Origin: Halanaeroarchaeum sp051744605
Lineage (GTDB): Archaea > Halobacteriota > Halobacteria > Halobacteriales > Halobacteriaceae
Direction: 5' to 3'
Assembly: GCA_051744605.1 (NCBI GenBank)
Contig: JBNJDE010000032.1
Span: 1-19,941 of the forward strand
Length of the DNA stretch: 19,941 bases
The position numbers were made by a program, and so were the translations under genes. Position 1 is the stretch's first letter. Each line of letters starts with the position of its first letter. Positions 6,703-14,326 of the stretch are shown piece after piece. The notes under the pieces were generated by a model. It was not told where the DNA came from and ran no database searches. It was given only the letters and a program-made list of their open reading frames with translations.

Positions 6703-6764
6703 CGCCCCTCATTACCACACCTTCTCCACCCGGATCGTATCGACTCCCAGCCGATCGGCACGCA
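6663..6764 (+). promoter_or_regulatory. Candidate attenuator-like RNA structure upstream of ilvB
   Basis: Hand pairing finds three elements. A hairpin of AGGGG (6693-6697) with CCCCT (6705-6709) has the leader stop codon in its loop. A long-range helix pairs 6663-6675 with 6750-6764 in 13 Watson-Crick pairs with single-base bulges at 6755 and 6760. A competing hairpin pairs CCGGATCG (6730-6737) with CGATCGG (6752-6758), with one bulge. The last two are mutually exclusive. The upstream arm of the long helix lies in leader codons 15-19, just before the Ile/Val codons. No U-tract follows, so termination at this point is not evident. Confidence 0.45.
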
Positions 6765-6808
6765 CACAGTATGCCACGAACACCAACTCCGACAGCACAC
6801 CGGTATCG

Positions 6809-8566
6809 ATGACAGAACAACACGCACGACCACGAACGAAAGAATCGCCCGAGAAGACGGCGACCGAGACCATCGAGGTCCAGAACGGCGCGGACTCGGT
6901 CATCGCCACACTGGAGACCGCCGGTGTCAAAACCACGTTCGGCATCCAGGGCGGCGCCATCATGCCGGTCTTCGACGCCCTGTACCACTCGAACATCCGC
7001 CACATCTCGATGTCCCACGAGCAAGGGGCCGCACACGCCGCCGACGCGTACGGCATCGTCTCGGGGACGCCAGGCGTGGCGATAGCGACCTCGGGCCCGG
7101 GTGCGACCAACCTGGTCACGGGTCTCGCGGACGCGAATATGGACTCCGACCCGGTCATTGCGCTCACCGGGCAGGTGGCCAGCGACATGGTCGGAAACGA
7201 CGCCTTCCAGGAGACCGACACCGTCGGTATCACCGCCCCCGTGACGAAGGGCAACTACTTCGCCGGGGACGTCGAGACCGTCGGTACCGACGTCGGCGAA
7301 GCCTTCGCCCTCGCCGCCGAGGGACGGCAGGGACCGACCCTGGTCGACCTGCCGAAGGACGTGACCCAGTCACCGACCGACCTGGAGCCGGTCGAACCGC
7401 GCGCGCCCGACACCCACGAGGTGCCGACCGGCGACGCCGACCCGAAGACCGTCGAGGCGGCTGCCGAGGCACTGGCGGCTGCCGAGAAACCGGTCATCCT
7501 CTCGGGGGGCGGCGTCATCAAGGGCGATGCTTCCGAGGAGATCCGAACCTTCGCCACCGAGTACGGCATCCCGGTCGTGACGACGATGCCTGGACTCGGG
7601 AGTTTCCCCGAAGATCACGAACTCGCCCTGGAGATGGGCGGGATGCACGGCACCGGCTACGCCAACCTGGCGTTGACACACGCCGACGTGCTCCTCGGCG
7701 TCGGGACCCGGTTCGACGACCGACTGACAGGCGACGTCAAGACGTTCGCGCCGGGCGCGGAGGTCATCCACGTCGATATCGACCCCGCAGAGATATCCAA
7801 GAACATCCACGCCGATTACCCGCTGGCGGGAGACGCGGCGACGGTCGTGCAACAGCTGAACGCCGCGATGCCGGGCGCACCCGACGCCACCGAGTGGCGC
7901 GAACAGACCCGCCAGTGGAAGGCGGAGTACCCGATGGAGTACGAGGCGCCCGAGGACCGCCCGGTCAAACCACAGTTCGTGGTGGAGGCCCTCGACGAGG
8001 CGACCGAAGACGACGCCATCGTCGCGACCGGCGTCGGCCAGCACCAGATGTGGGCGGCCCAGTACTGGACCTACCGCGAACCCCGGACCTGGGTCTCCTC
8101 GAACGGCCTGGGAACCATGGGCTACGGCGTGCCCGCCGCCATCGGCGCGAAGGTCGCCGCCCCCGACCAGCAGGTCGTCGCCTTCGAGGGTGACGGCTCG
8201 TTCCTGATGACCGGCCAGGAGATCTCAGTGGCCGTCCGCGAGGACCTGGACATCACCGTCGCCATCCTGAACAACGAATACGTCGGGATGATCCGCCAGT
8301 GGCAGGACGCCTTCTACGAGGAACGCCGCTACGAGAGCGAGTGGTCGTGGGCGCCGGACTTCGCCAAACTGGCCGAGGCCTACGGTGCGCAGGGACTCAC
8401 CGCGATGTCCTACGAGGAGGCCCCCGAGGTCATCTCGTCCGCACTGAACTACGATGGCCCCTCGGTCATCGACTTCCGGATCGACCCCGAAGAGGACGTC
8501 TATCCGATGGTCCCCAGTGGCGGGGCGAACGATCAGTTCGCGCTGGAGGAGGGACACCTCAAATGA
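6809..8566 (+). CDS. ilvB: Acetolactate synthase large (catalytic) subunit
   Basis: A 585-residue ThDP- and FAD-dependent enzyme that makes 2-acetolactate from pyruvate, or 2-aceto-2-hydroxybutyrate from pyruvate and 2-oxobutyrate, the first shared step for valine, leucine and isoleucine. The N-terminal ThDP domain has FGIQGGAIMPV and the catalytic Glu71 in SHEQGAAHAADAYG; a central FAD-linked domain has TRFDDRLTGD; the C-terminal ThDP domain has GDGSFLMTGQE at 461 and ends in the Mg/ThDP motif at Asn488-Asn489. Length is normal, with a haloarchaeal acidic, Thr/Glu-rich N-terminal extension of about 25 residues. ATG 6809 overlaps the stop of a 13-codon mini-ORF (6771-6812) as ATGA. It is followed by ilvN with an ATGA overlap. 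Expression is probably controlled through the leader upstream. Confidence 0.96.
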   Translation: MTEQHARPRTKESPEKTATETIEVQNGADSVIATLETAGVKTTFGIQGGAIMPVFDALYHSNIRHISMSHEQGAAHAADAYGIVSGTPGVAIATSGPGATNLVTGLADANMDSDPVIALTGQVASDMVGNDAFQETDTVGITAPVTKGNYFAGDVETVGTDVGEAFALAAEGRQGPTLVDLPKDVTQSPTDLEPVEPRAPDTHEVPTGDADPKTVEAAAEALAAAEKPVILSGGGVIKGDASEEIRTFATEYGIPVVTTMPGLGSFPEDHELALEMGGMHGTGYANLALTHADVLLGVGTRFDDRLTGDVKTFAPGAEVIHVDIDPAEISKNIHADYPLAGDAATVVQQLNAAMPGAPDATEWREQTRQWKAEYPMEYEAPEDRPVKPQFVVEALDEATEDDAIVATGVGQHQMWAAQYWTYREPRTWVSSNGLGTMGYGVPAAIGAKVAAPDQQVVAFEGDGSFLMTGQEISVAVREDLDITVAILNNEYVGMIRQWQDAFYEERRYESEWSWAPDFAKLAEAYGAQGLTAMSYEEAPEVISSALNYDGPSVIDFRIDPEEDVYPMVPSGGANDQFALEEGHLK

Positions 8567-9150
8567 CTGGCGAGATGAAAGGCCCCGCACCCGAGGAGCG
8601 ACCACCGGTCGAGGGCAAACGGAACGCTCAGGGGATCCGCATCGATCCCGACGCGGTCGCCGAACCCGATGTTCGACGCGTGGTCATCTCGGCCCTCGTG
8701 GACCACGAACCGGGCGTGCTGGCGAAGGTCTCCGGACTGTTCGCCCGCCGCCAGTTCAACATCGAGAGCCTGACCGTCGGTCCGACGTCGAATTCCGACC
8801 TCGCCCGGATGACCATCGTGGCCGAGGAGCCGACCCCGGGCATCGAGCAGGTCAAACGCCAGCTCAGAAAGGAGGTGGCGACCCACTCCGTCCGCGAGAT
8901 CGACGGCGCCACCGAACGCGAACTGGCACTCATCAAGGTCAGAGGCGACGACCCTGCCGGCGTGGCCGCCGTCGCCGAGATGTACGGCGGCGAGGCGGTC
9001 CAGGCCGGCAGCGAGGTCGTCACGGTCGAACTGAGCGGGACGGAAGCACAGGTCGACGACGCGATAGACGCATTCGAACGATTCGGCGTGCGAGAGGTCG
9101 CCCGGACGGGCACCGCCGCGCTCGCCGCCGGCACCGAACCTACAGCATGA
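8563..9150 (+). CDS. ilvN: Acetolactate synthase small (regulatory) subunit
   Basis: A 195-residue partner of IlvB. An N-terminal ACT domain starts near residue 38 (VVISALVDHEPGVLAKVSGLFARRQFNIESL), where valine normally binds to give feedback inhibition; a C-terminal ALS_ss_C domain follows (RELALIKVRGDD onward). The first 35 residues are a hydrophilic extension found before the ACT domain in haloarchaeal proteins. The start ATG 8563 overlaps the ilvB stop by four bases (ATGA), ensuring coupled synthesis of the two subunits. The next gene, ilvC, overlaps its stop in the same way. Confidence 0.95.
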   Translation: MTGEMKGPAPEERPPVEGKRNAQGIRIDPDAVAEPDVRRVVISALVDHEPGVLAKVSGLFARRQFNIESLTVGPTSNSDLARMTIVAEEPTPGIEQVKRQLRKEVATHSVREIDGATERELALIKVRGDDPAGVAAVAEMYGGEAVQAGSEVVTVELSGTEAQVDDAIDAFERFGVREVARTGTAALAAGTEPTA

Positions 9151-10190
9151 CTGACGACGCATTCACCCAACCGGTATATCACGAAGACGACGTGGACAGC
9201 TCGCACATCGACGACAAGACCGTGGCCGTCCTCGGCTACGGCAGCCAGGGTCACGCCCACGCGCAGAACCTCGCTGACAGCGGGGTCGACGTGGTCGTCG
9301 GCCTCAAGGAGGACTCCGCCTCGCGGTCGGCCGTCCAAGACGACGGCCTCCGCGTGGCGACCCCGGCCGAGGCGGCCGCCGAGGCCGACGTGGTCTCGAT
9401 GCTGGTCCCCGATACGGTCCAGCCGACCGTCTACGAGGAGATCGAACCCCACCTGGAGCCCGGCGATACGCTCCAGTTCGCGCACGGATTCAACATCCAC
9501 TACGGCCAGATCGAACCGCCCGAGGACGTCGACGTGACGATGGTGGCACCCAAGAGCCCGGGCCACCTGGTCCGACGGAACTACGTCGCCGGCGAGGGCA
9601 CGCCGGCACTCCTGGCGGTCTACCGGGACGCGACCGGCGAGGCGACCGACGAGGCCCTCGCGTACGCCCAGGGCATCGGCTGTGCGCGGGCCGGCGTCAT
9701 CGAGACGTCCTTCCGCGAGGAGACCGAATCCGACCTCTTCGGCGAGCAGGCCGTCCTCTGTGGCGGCGTGACGAGCCTGGTGAAGACCGGCTACGAGACC
9801 CTCGTCGACAACGGCTACAGCCCGGAGATGGCCTACTTCGAGGTCCTGAACGAACTCAAACTCATCGTGGACCTGATGTACGAAGGTGGGCTCGAGGAGA
9901 TGTGGAACTCCGTCTCCGACACCGCCGAGTACGGCGGCCTCACGAAGGGCGACGTCGTGGTCGACGAGCAGGTGCGCGAGAACATGGAGGAGACCCTGGA
10001 GGAGATCCAGAACGGCGAGTTCGCCCGCGAGTGGATCGCGGAGAACCAGGCAGGCCGGCCCTCCTACCGGCAGCGACGCCAGGCCGAACAGGACCACGAC
10101 ATCGAGGACGTGGGCGCCCGCCTGCGCGACCTCTTCGCGTGGGCGGACGAGGACGCCAACGAGCCACCGGAGGTTCCCGCGGATGACTGA
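9147..10190 (+). CDS. ilvC: Ketol-acid reductoisomerase, class I
   Basis: A 347-residue enzyme that isomerises and reduces acetolactate to 2,3-dihydroxyisovalerate with Mg2+ and NAD(P)H. The Rossmann motif VLGYGSQGHAHAQNLADSG spans 28-46, VAPKSPGHLVRRNY follows, and the knotted C-terminal domain has metal ligands Asp196 and Glu200 in SDLFGEQAVLCGG plus ELKLIVDLMYEGG. It is the short class I form. The cofactor-specificity loop reads GLKEDSASR (52-60), carrying acidic residues where many NADPH enzymes have GS; cofactor preference therefore needs testing. ATG 9147 overlaps the ilvN stop (ATGA), and its own stop overlaps the next small ORF by eight bases. Confidence 0.96.
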   Translation: MTDDAFTQPVYHEDDVDSSHIDDKTVAVLGYGSQGHAHAQNLADSGVDVVVGLKEDSASRSAVQDDGLRVATPAEAAAEADVVSMLVPDTVQPTVYEEIEPHLEPGDTLQFAHGFNIHYGQIEPPEDVDVTMVAPKSPGHLVRRNYVAGEGTPALLAVYRDATGEATDEALAYAQGIGCARAGVIETSFREETESDLFGEQAVLCGGVTSLVKTGYETLVDNGYSPEMAYFEVLNELKLIVDLMYEGGLEEMWNSVSDTAEYGGLTKGDVVVDEQVRENMEETLEEIQNGEFAREWIAENQAGRPSYRQRRQAEQDHDIEDVGARLRDLFAWADEDANEPPEVPADD

Positions 10191-10401
10191 GAGGATGGGC
10201 GAGGTGAACCACTCCCATCGCGACGACCCACGGAACGTCTTCGGCGAGATGTTCCGCCGCGGCGCGAGCACTACCACCGACGGTGGCCGGCGAACCTCCG
10301 ACGACGAGACCATGGCCGACGTCGCACACGAGGCACCCGACGGGCCCGACGCCAACGGCGTCTGGAGCCGGGGACGGAAGGTAGGTAGCCGCGACCGATG
10401 A
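10183..10401 (+). CDS. Small hypothetical protein between ilvC and leuC
   Basis: A 72-residue ORF fused into the operon at both ends. Its ATG 10183 overlaps the ilvC stop by eight bases, and its TGA overlaps the leuC ATG (ATGA). An alternative in-frame start is ATG 10195. The protein is hydrophilic, with no membrane segment or cysteine. It shows two weakly similar halves: RNVFGEMFRRG near residue 22 and NGVWSRGRK near 60, joined by a charged linker and MADVAHEAPDG. I do not recognise a domain. From memory, haloarchaeal ilv-leu operons often have a short ORF in this slot, which would support a real gene, but this was not checked. The tight coupling suggests a role linked to KARI or isopropylmalate isomerase (inference). 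Confidence 0.7.
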   Translation: MTERMGEVNHSHRDDPRNVFGEMFRRGASTTTDGGRRTSDDETMADVAHEAPDGPDANGVWSRGRKVGSRDR

Positions 10402-11816
10402 GCGAGGGGACGCTCTACGACAACGTCTGGGACCGCCACCGGGTGACCCAGTTGCCGACGGGCCAGGACCAGCTGTTCGTCGGGCTTCACCTCATCCACG
10501 AGGTGACCAGCCCCCAGGCCTTCGGGATGCTCAACGAACGCGACATCGACGTCGCGTTCCCCGAGCGGACCCACGCCACGGTCGACCACATCGTGCCGAC
10601 CGAGGACCGGACGCGCCCCTTCGACGACGAGGCCGCAGAGGAGATGCTCGAGGCGCTGGAGATCAACGTCCAGCGGGCGGGCATCGACTTCGCGGACCCG
10701 GAGAGCGGCAACCAGGGCATCGTCCACGTCATCGGCCCGGAGCAGGGACTCACCCAGCCCGGCATGACCGTCGTCTGTGGCGACAGCCACACCGCGACCC
10801 ACGGCGCGTTCGGCGCCATCGCCTTCGGCATCGGGACGAGCCAGATCCGCGACGTCCTCGCGACCGGCTCCATCGCCATGGCGAAACAGGCCGTCCGCAA
10901 GGTCGAGGTCACCGGCGAACTCGGCCCGGCCGTCACCGCCAAGGACGTCGTGTTGACCATCATCCGCGAACTCGGGACCGACGGCGGGGTCGGGTACGTC
11001 TACGAGTACGGCGGCGAGGTCGTCGAGAACATGGCGATGCACGAACGGATGACGCTGTGCAACATGTCCATCGAGGGCGGCGCCCGCGCGGGCTACGTCA
11101 ACCCCGACGAGACCACCTACGACTACCTCGAAGGGCGCGAAGCGGTCCCAGAGGGAGAGGACTTCGAGGAGCTGAAGACCTACTGGGAATCCATCCGCTC
11201 CGATTCGGACGCCACCTACGACGACGTGGTCACCATCGACGGGTCGGCCATCGAACCGACCGTCACCTGGGGGACCACCCCGGGCCAGGCCATCGGTATC
11301 AGCGAGACGGTGCCGGCACTCGAGGACCTGCCGGAAGACAAACGCGAGCCCGCCGAGCGGGCCATGGAACACATGGGCGTCGAACCCGGCGACTCGATGG
11401 CGGGCTACCCCATCGACGTCGCCTTCCTGGGCTCCTGTACGAACGGTCGATTGCCCGACCTGCGCGAGGCCGCCAAAATCGTCGAGGGCAACGAGCTCCA
11501 CCCGGACGTTCGGGGACTGGTCGTCCCCGGCAGCCAGCGCGTGAAGGCCGCCGCCGAAGCCGAAGGCCTCGACGAGGTGTTCCGCGACGCCGGCTTCGAG
11601 TGGCGCGGTGCCGGCTGTTCGATGTGTCTGGGCATGAACGACGACCAGCTGGTCGGCGACGAGGTCTCCGCCTCCTCGTCGAACCGCAACTTCGTCGGTC
11701 GCCAGGGCAGTCCAGACGGGAAGACGGTCCTGATGAACCCACAGATGGTCGCCGCCGCCGGCATCGCCGGCGAGGTAACCGACGTCCGCAATTTGCAGGA
11801 GGTGGTGGAGGTATGA
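10398..11816 (+). CDS. leuC: 3-isopropylmalate dehydratase large subunit
   Basis: A 472-residue aconitase-family protein that, with LeuD, converts 2-isopropylmalate to 3-isopropylmalate through a labile [4Fe-4S] cluster. Cluster ligands are visible as Cys347 in FLGSCTNGR and Cys407/Cys410 in GAGCSMCLGMN. Other signatures are VCGDSHTATHGAFGAIAFGIGTS, EGGARAGYVNPDETT and SSSNRNFVGRQG. Length and signatures match the bacterial-type long LeuC rather than the shorter (about 420-residue) archaeal homoaconitase-like form, suggesting old transfer from bacteria (inference). Start ATG 10398 overlaps the stop of the small ORF, and its stop overlaps leuD, both as ATGA. Confidence 0.95.
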   Translation: MSEGTLYDNVWDRHRVTQLPTGQDQLFVGLHLIHEVTSPQAFGMLNERDIDVAFPERTHATVDHIVPTEDRTRPFDDEAAEEMLEALEINVQRAGIDFADPESGNQGIVHVIGPEQGLTQPGMTVVCGDSHTATHGAFGAIAFGIGTSQIRDVLATGSIAMAKQAVRKVEVTGELGPAVTAKDVVLTIIRELGTDGGVGYVYEYGGEVVENMAMHERMTLCNMSIEGGARAGYVNPDETTYDYLEGREAVPEGEDFEELKTYWESIRSDSDATYDDVVTIDGSAIEPTVTWGTTPGQAIGISETVPALEDLPEDKREPAERAMEHMGVEPGDSMAGYPIDVAFLGSCTNGRLPDLREAAKIVEGNELHPDVRGLVVPGSQRVKAAAEAEGLDEVFRDAGFEWRGAGCSMCLGMNDDQLVGDEVSASSSNRNFVGRQGSPDGKTVLMNPQMVAAAGIAGEVTDVRNLQEVVEV

Positions 11817-12460
11817 GTGCCGACGCCACCCCCGACGAACCGCCGGCCGAACGGGTCGAATCGGTCTCGGGCACCGGCGTCCCCGTCCGCGGAAACGACG
11901 TCGACACCGACCAGATCATCCCCGCGCGGTTCATGAAGGTCGTGACCTTCGAGGGACTCGGCCAGTACGCCTTCTTCGACCAGCGTTTCGACGACGACGG
12001 GAATCCGACCGATCATCCGTTCAACGAGACGCAGTACAAGGACGCGTCAGTCCTCGTCGTCAACAGCAACTTCGGCAGTGGGTCCTCCCGCGAGCACGCC
12101 CCGCAGGCGTTACAACGGTGGGGGATCGACGCCGTCGTCGGCGAGTCCTTCGCCGAGATCTTCGCGGGCAACTGTCTGGCGCTCGGGATGCCGACGGTCA
12201 CCGCCGACCACGACACCATCGAGACCCTCCAGGCGTGGGTCGAGGACAACCCCGACGAGGAGATCACGGTCGACGTCGCCGACGGGACCGTGACCTACGG
12301 GGAGACCACGGTCGACGTCACGCTCTCCGACTCCCAGCAACAGGCCCTCGTCGAGGGCGTCTGGGACACCACGGCGGTCATGCGCCACAACCTCGAGCAG
12401 GTGCGCGAGACGGCCCGGAGTCTCCCGTACGTGAGCGAAGCGGAGGTGCCAAATCGATGA
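11813..12460 (+). CDS. leuD: 3-isopropylmalate dehydratase small subunit
   Basis: A 215-residue swivelling-domain partner of LeuC. Family signatures are GNDVDTDQIIPARFMK near residue 27, NFGSGSSREHAPQAL (substrate-binding Ser/Arg loop), and ESFAEIFAGNCLALGMP. Length matches the bacterial-type LeuD (about 200 residues), as for LeuC. The first 16 residues are a haloarchaeal acidic extension. ATG 11813 overlaps the leuC stop by four bases, and its stop overlaps leuB by four bases. Confidence 0.95.
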   Translation: MSADATPDEPPAERVESVSGTGVPVRGNDVDTDQIIPARFMKVVTFEGLGQYAFFDQRFDDDGNPTDHPFNETQYKDASVLVVNSNFGSGSSREHAPQALQRWGIDAVVGESFAEIFAGNCLALGMPTVTADHDTIETLQAWVEDNPDEEITVDVADGTVTYGETTVDVTLSDSQQQALVEGVWDTTAVMRHNLEQVRETARSLPYVSEAEVPNR

Positions 12461-13440
12461 GCGAGGAGATCGCCGTCATCCCCGGCGACGGCATCGGCCA
12501 GGAGGTCGTCCCGGCCGCCGTCGCCGTCCTCGAGGCACTCGATCTCGGCTTCTCGTTTACCGAGGCCGAGGCGGGCGATCACGTCGTCGAGGCCGGGGGC
12601 GAACCGCTCCCGTCCGAGACCCGGGAACTCGCCCAGCGCGCGGACGCGACACTGTTTGGCGCGGCGGGCGAGAGCGCCGCCGACGTCATCCTGCCCCTCC
12701 GTGCCGCCGTCGACTCCTTCGTGAACGTCCGGCCAGCACGAACCTACCCGGGCGTCGACGCCGTCCGCCCGGAGACGGACATCGTCTTCCTCCGGGAGAA
12801 CACGGAGGGCGTCTACGCGGGCCACGAGGACCGTCTCTCCGAGGACGTGAGCACGCTGACCCGCGTGGTCACGGAGTCCGCCTCGCGCCGTCTCGCCGAG
12901 TACGCCTGCGAGTTCGTCGACGACCGGGACGAGGACGGCTTCACGGTGGCCCACAAGGCGAACGTGATGCGCGAGACCGACGGTCGGTTCCGCGACGCCG
13001 TCCTCGACGTCGCCGACGAACGGGGCGTGGAGACCGAGGAGGTCCTCATGGACGCGCTGGCGATGCACCTCGTGTTGCGCCCCGAGGAGTACGACGTCGT
13101 CGTGACGCCCAACCTCGCGGGCGACGTGCTCTCGGACCTGGCGGCGGGCCTCGTGGGCGGTCTGGGACTGCTCCCGAGCGCGAACGTCGGCCCGAATCGG
13201 GCCGTCTTCGAACCCGTTCACGGGACCGCGCCGGACATCGCCGGCGAGGGCATCGCCAACCCGAGCGCGACGGTCCTCTCCGCCGCGATGTTGCTCGAAT
13301 ACCTCGGCTACGACGACGAGGCGACGGTCGTTCGCGATGCTGTCGAATCGGTCCTGGCCGACGGACCGCGCACGCCGGACCTCGGCGGTGACGCGACGAC
13401 CGAGGACGTCACTGCCGCACTGGTCGACGCGATCGAGTGA
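12457..13440 (+). CDS. leuB: 3-isopropylmalate dehydrogenase
   Basis: A 327-residue beta-decarboxylating dehydrogenase that oxidises 3-isopropylmalate to 4-methyl-2-oxopentanoate with NAD+, the last cluster-encoded step to leucine. It begins IAVIPGDGIGQEVVPAA, has ENTEGVYAGHE, HKANVMRETDGRF, the metal-binding NLAGDVLSDLAAGL, and the NAD-binding FEPVHGTAPDIAGEGIANP. The short length is that of the archaeal form. Homoisocitrate and isocitrate dehydrogenases are relatives, but the operon position settles the assignment. ATG 12457 overlaps the leuD stop (ATGA). It is the last gene of the operon and ends ten bases before the convergent thrB. Confidence 0.94.
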   Translation: MSEEIAVIPGDGIGQEVVPAAVAVLEALDLGFSFTEAEAGDHVVEAGGEPLPSETRELAQRADATLFGAAGESAADVILPLRAAVDSFVNVRPARTYPGVDAVRPETDIVFLRENTEGVYAGHEDRLSEDVSTLTRVVTESASRRLAEYACEFVDDRDEDGFTVAHKANVMRETDGRFRDAVLDVADERGVETEEVLMDALAMHLVLRPEEYDVVVTPNLAGDVLSDLAAGLVGGLGLLPSANVGPNRAVFEPVHGTAPDIAGEGIANPSATVLSAAMLLEYLGYDDEATVVRDAVESVLADGPRTPDLGGDATTEDVTAALVDAIE

Positions 13441-13448
13441 CCGACTCC

Positions 13449-13456
13449 TTTTAAAA
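13449..13456. terminator. Possible shared T/A-tract terminator
   Basis: The palindrome TTTTAAAA sits in the 10-base gap between leuB and the convergent thrB and overlaps the thrB stop codon. It gives a short T-run on each strand, which suits archaeal intrinsic termination, but four Ts is a weak signal. Confidence 0.35.
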
Positions 13457-14326
13457 TACCGTCGCGCCGTCTCCGATGGTCGACGTGTACGCACGCGCGT
13501 CGATATCCTCCGCCTCGAACGCGTCCAGCATCGCGCCCGCCACCTCGCGCTGGTCGCCACGGTGGGTGACGGCGAGGATGGCCGGGCCGGCACCGGAGAC
13601 GGTCGCCCCCGTCGCACCGGCAGCACACGCTGCATCGACGGCCCGGTCGTAGCCCTGGATGAGTTCGGCCCGGGCGGGCGTCACGACGGATTCTCTCATT
13701 CCCTGGCCCACGAGGTCCGGGTCGTTCCGGTGCATGCCGATGGTGAGCGTCGCCGCGCTCCCGACCGTCTCGACCATGTCGTCCATGGAGAGCGTCTCGG
13801 GGACGACGCGGCGTGCGTCCCGGGTGGAGACCACGATGTCGGGGAGGACCGCGACGAGGGGGATCGAGGCATCGACCGACTCGACGCCGCCGTCCCTGAC
13901 GACGGTGAACCCACCGAGGATGGCGGGCGCGACGTTGTCCGCGTGGGCGGTCCCGGAGACCGCCGCCTCGCCCTCCGCGGCGACGCGGACCAGTTCGTGG
14001 TCGGAGAGGTTGCGGTCGTAGAGCTCGTTCAGCGCGACCGCCGTCGCCGCGGCACTGGCGGCCGACGAACCGAGGCCCGAGGAGGGACGAACGCCCTTGT
14101 CGATGGCGATGTGTGCGGGAGCGTCGAGCGCCGACGCGACCACGCCGGCGGTGTTCTTCGCCGGGTCGCTCGGGATGAACTCGCTGCCCACGCCCGTGAC
14201 CTCGATGGTCGTCTCGCGGGCGCGCTCGACCGTGACCACGTCCGCCGGCCTGTCGAAGGCGACGCCGAACACGTCGAAACCGCTGCCGAGATTCGCACTC
14301 GTCGCCGGCGCGCGGACGGTTACCAT
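13451..14326 (-). CDS. thrB: Homoserine kinase (GHMP family)
   Basis: A 291-residue cytoplasmic kinase that phosphorylates L-homoserine with ATP, leading to threonine and so to the isoleucine precursor 2-oxobutyrate. It opens VTVRAPATSANLGSGFDVFG, the ThrB-type GHMP N-terminus, carries the ATP-binding motif PSSGLGSSAASAAA at residues 81-94, and the C-terminal GATGATVSGAGPAILAV glycine loop. The start ATG at 14326 follows a T-rich box centred near 14354 on the minus strand at about 27 bases, fitting a leaderless transcript. The same frame is open further upstream over the divergent gene, but that part is a shadow. It is convergent with leuB. Confidence 0.95.
   Translation of the reverse strand: MVTVRAPATSANLGSGFDVFGVAFDRPADVVTVERARETTIEVTGVGSEFIPSDPAKNTAGVVASALDAPAHIAIDKGVRPSSGLGSSAASAAATAVALNELYDRNLSDHELVRVAAEGEAAVSGTAHADNVAPAILGGFTVVRDGGVESVDASIPLVAVLPDIVVSTRDARRVVPETLSMDDMVETVGSAATLTIGMHRNDPDLVGQGMRESVVTPARAELIQGYDRAVDAACAAGATGATVSGAGPAILAVTHRGDQREVAGAMLDAFEAEDIDARAYTSTIGDGATVF

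Noticed and set aside
6549..6812. 87-codon ORF joining the leuA stop (TGATG) to the ilvB start (ATGA)
   Set aside because: The overlaps at both ends are striking, but the protein is basic, Arg/Pro/His-rich and unlike haloarchaeal proteins, and it would conflict with the better-supported leader ORF. Its last 13 codons (from ATG 6771) might still act in re-initiation at ilvB.
8628..11501. 957-codon open frame on the minus strand
   Set aside because: It runs antisense to ilvN, ilvC, the small ORF and leuC, all of which have clear family signatures. Long antisense frames are normal in very GC-rich haloarchaeal DNA, and its translation has no recognisable motif.
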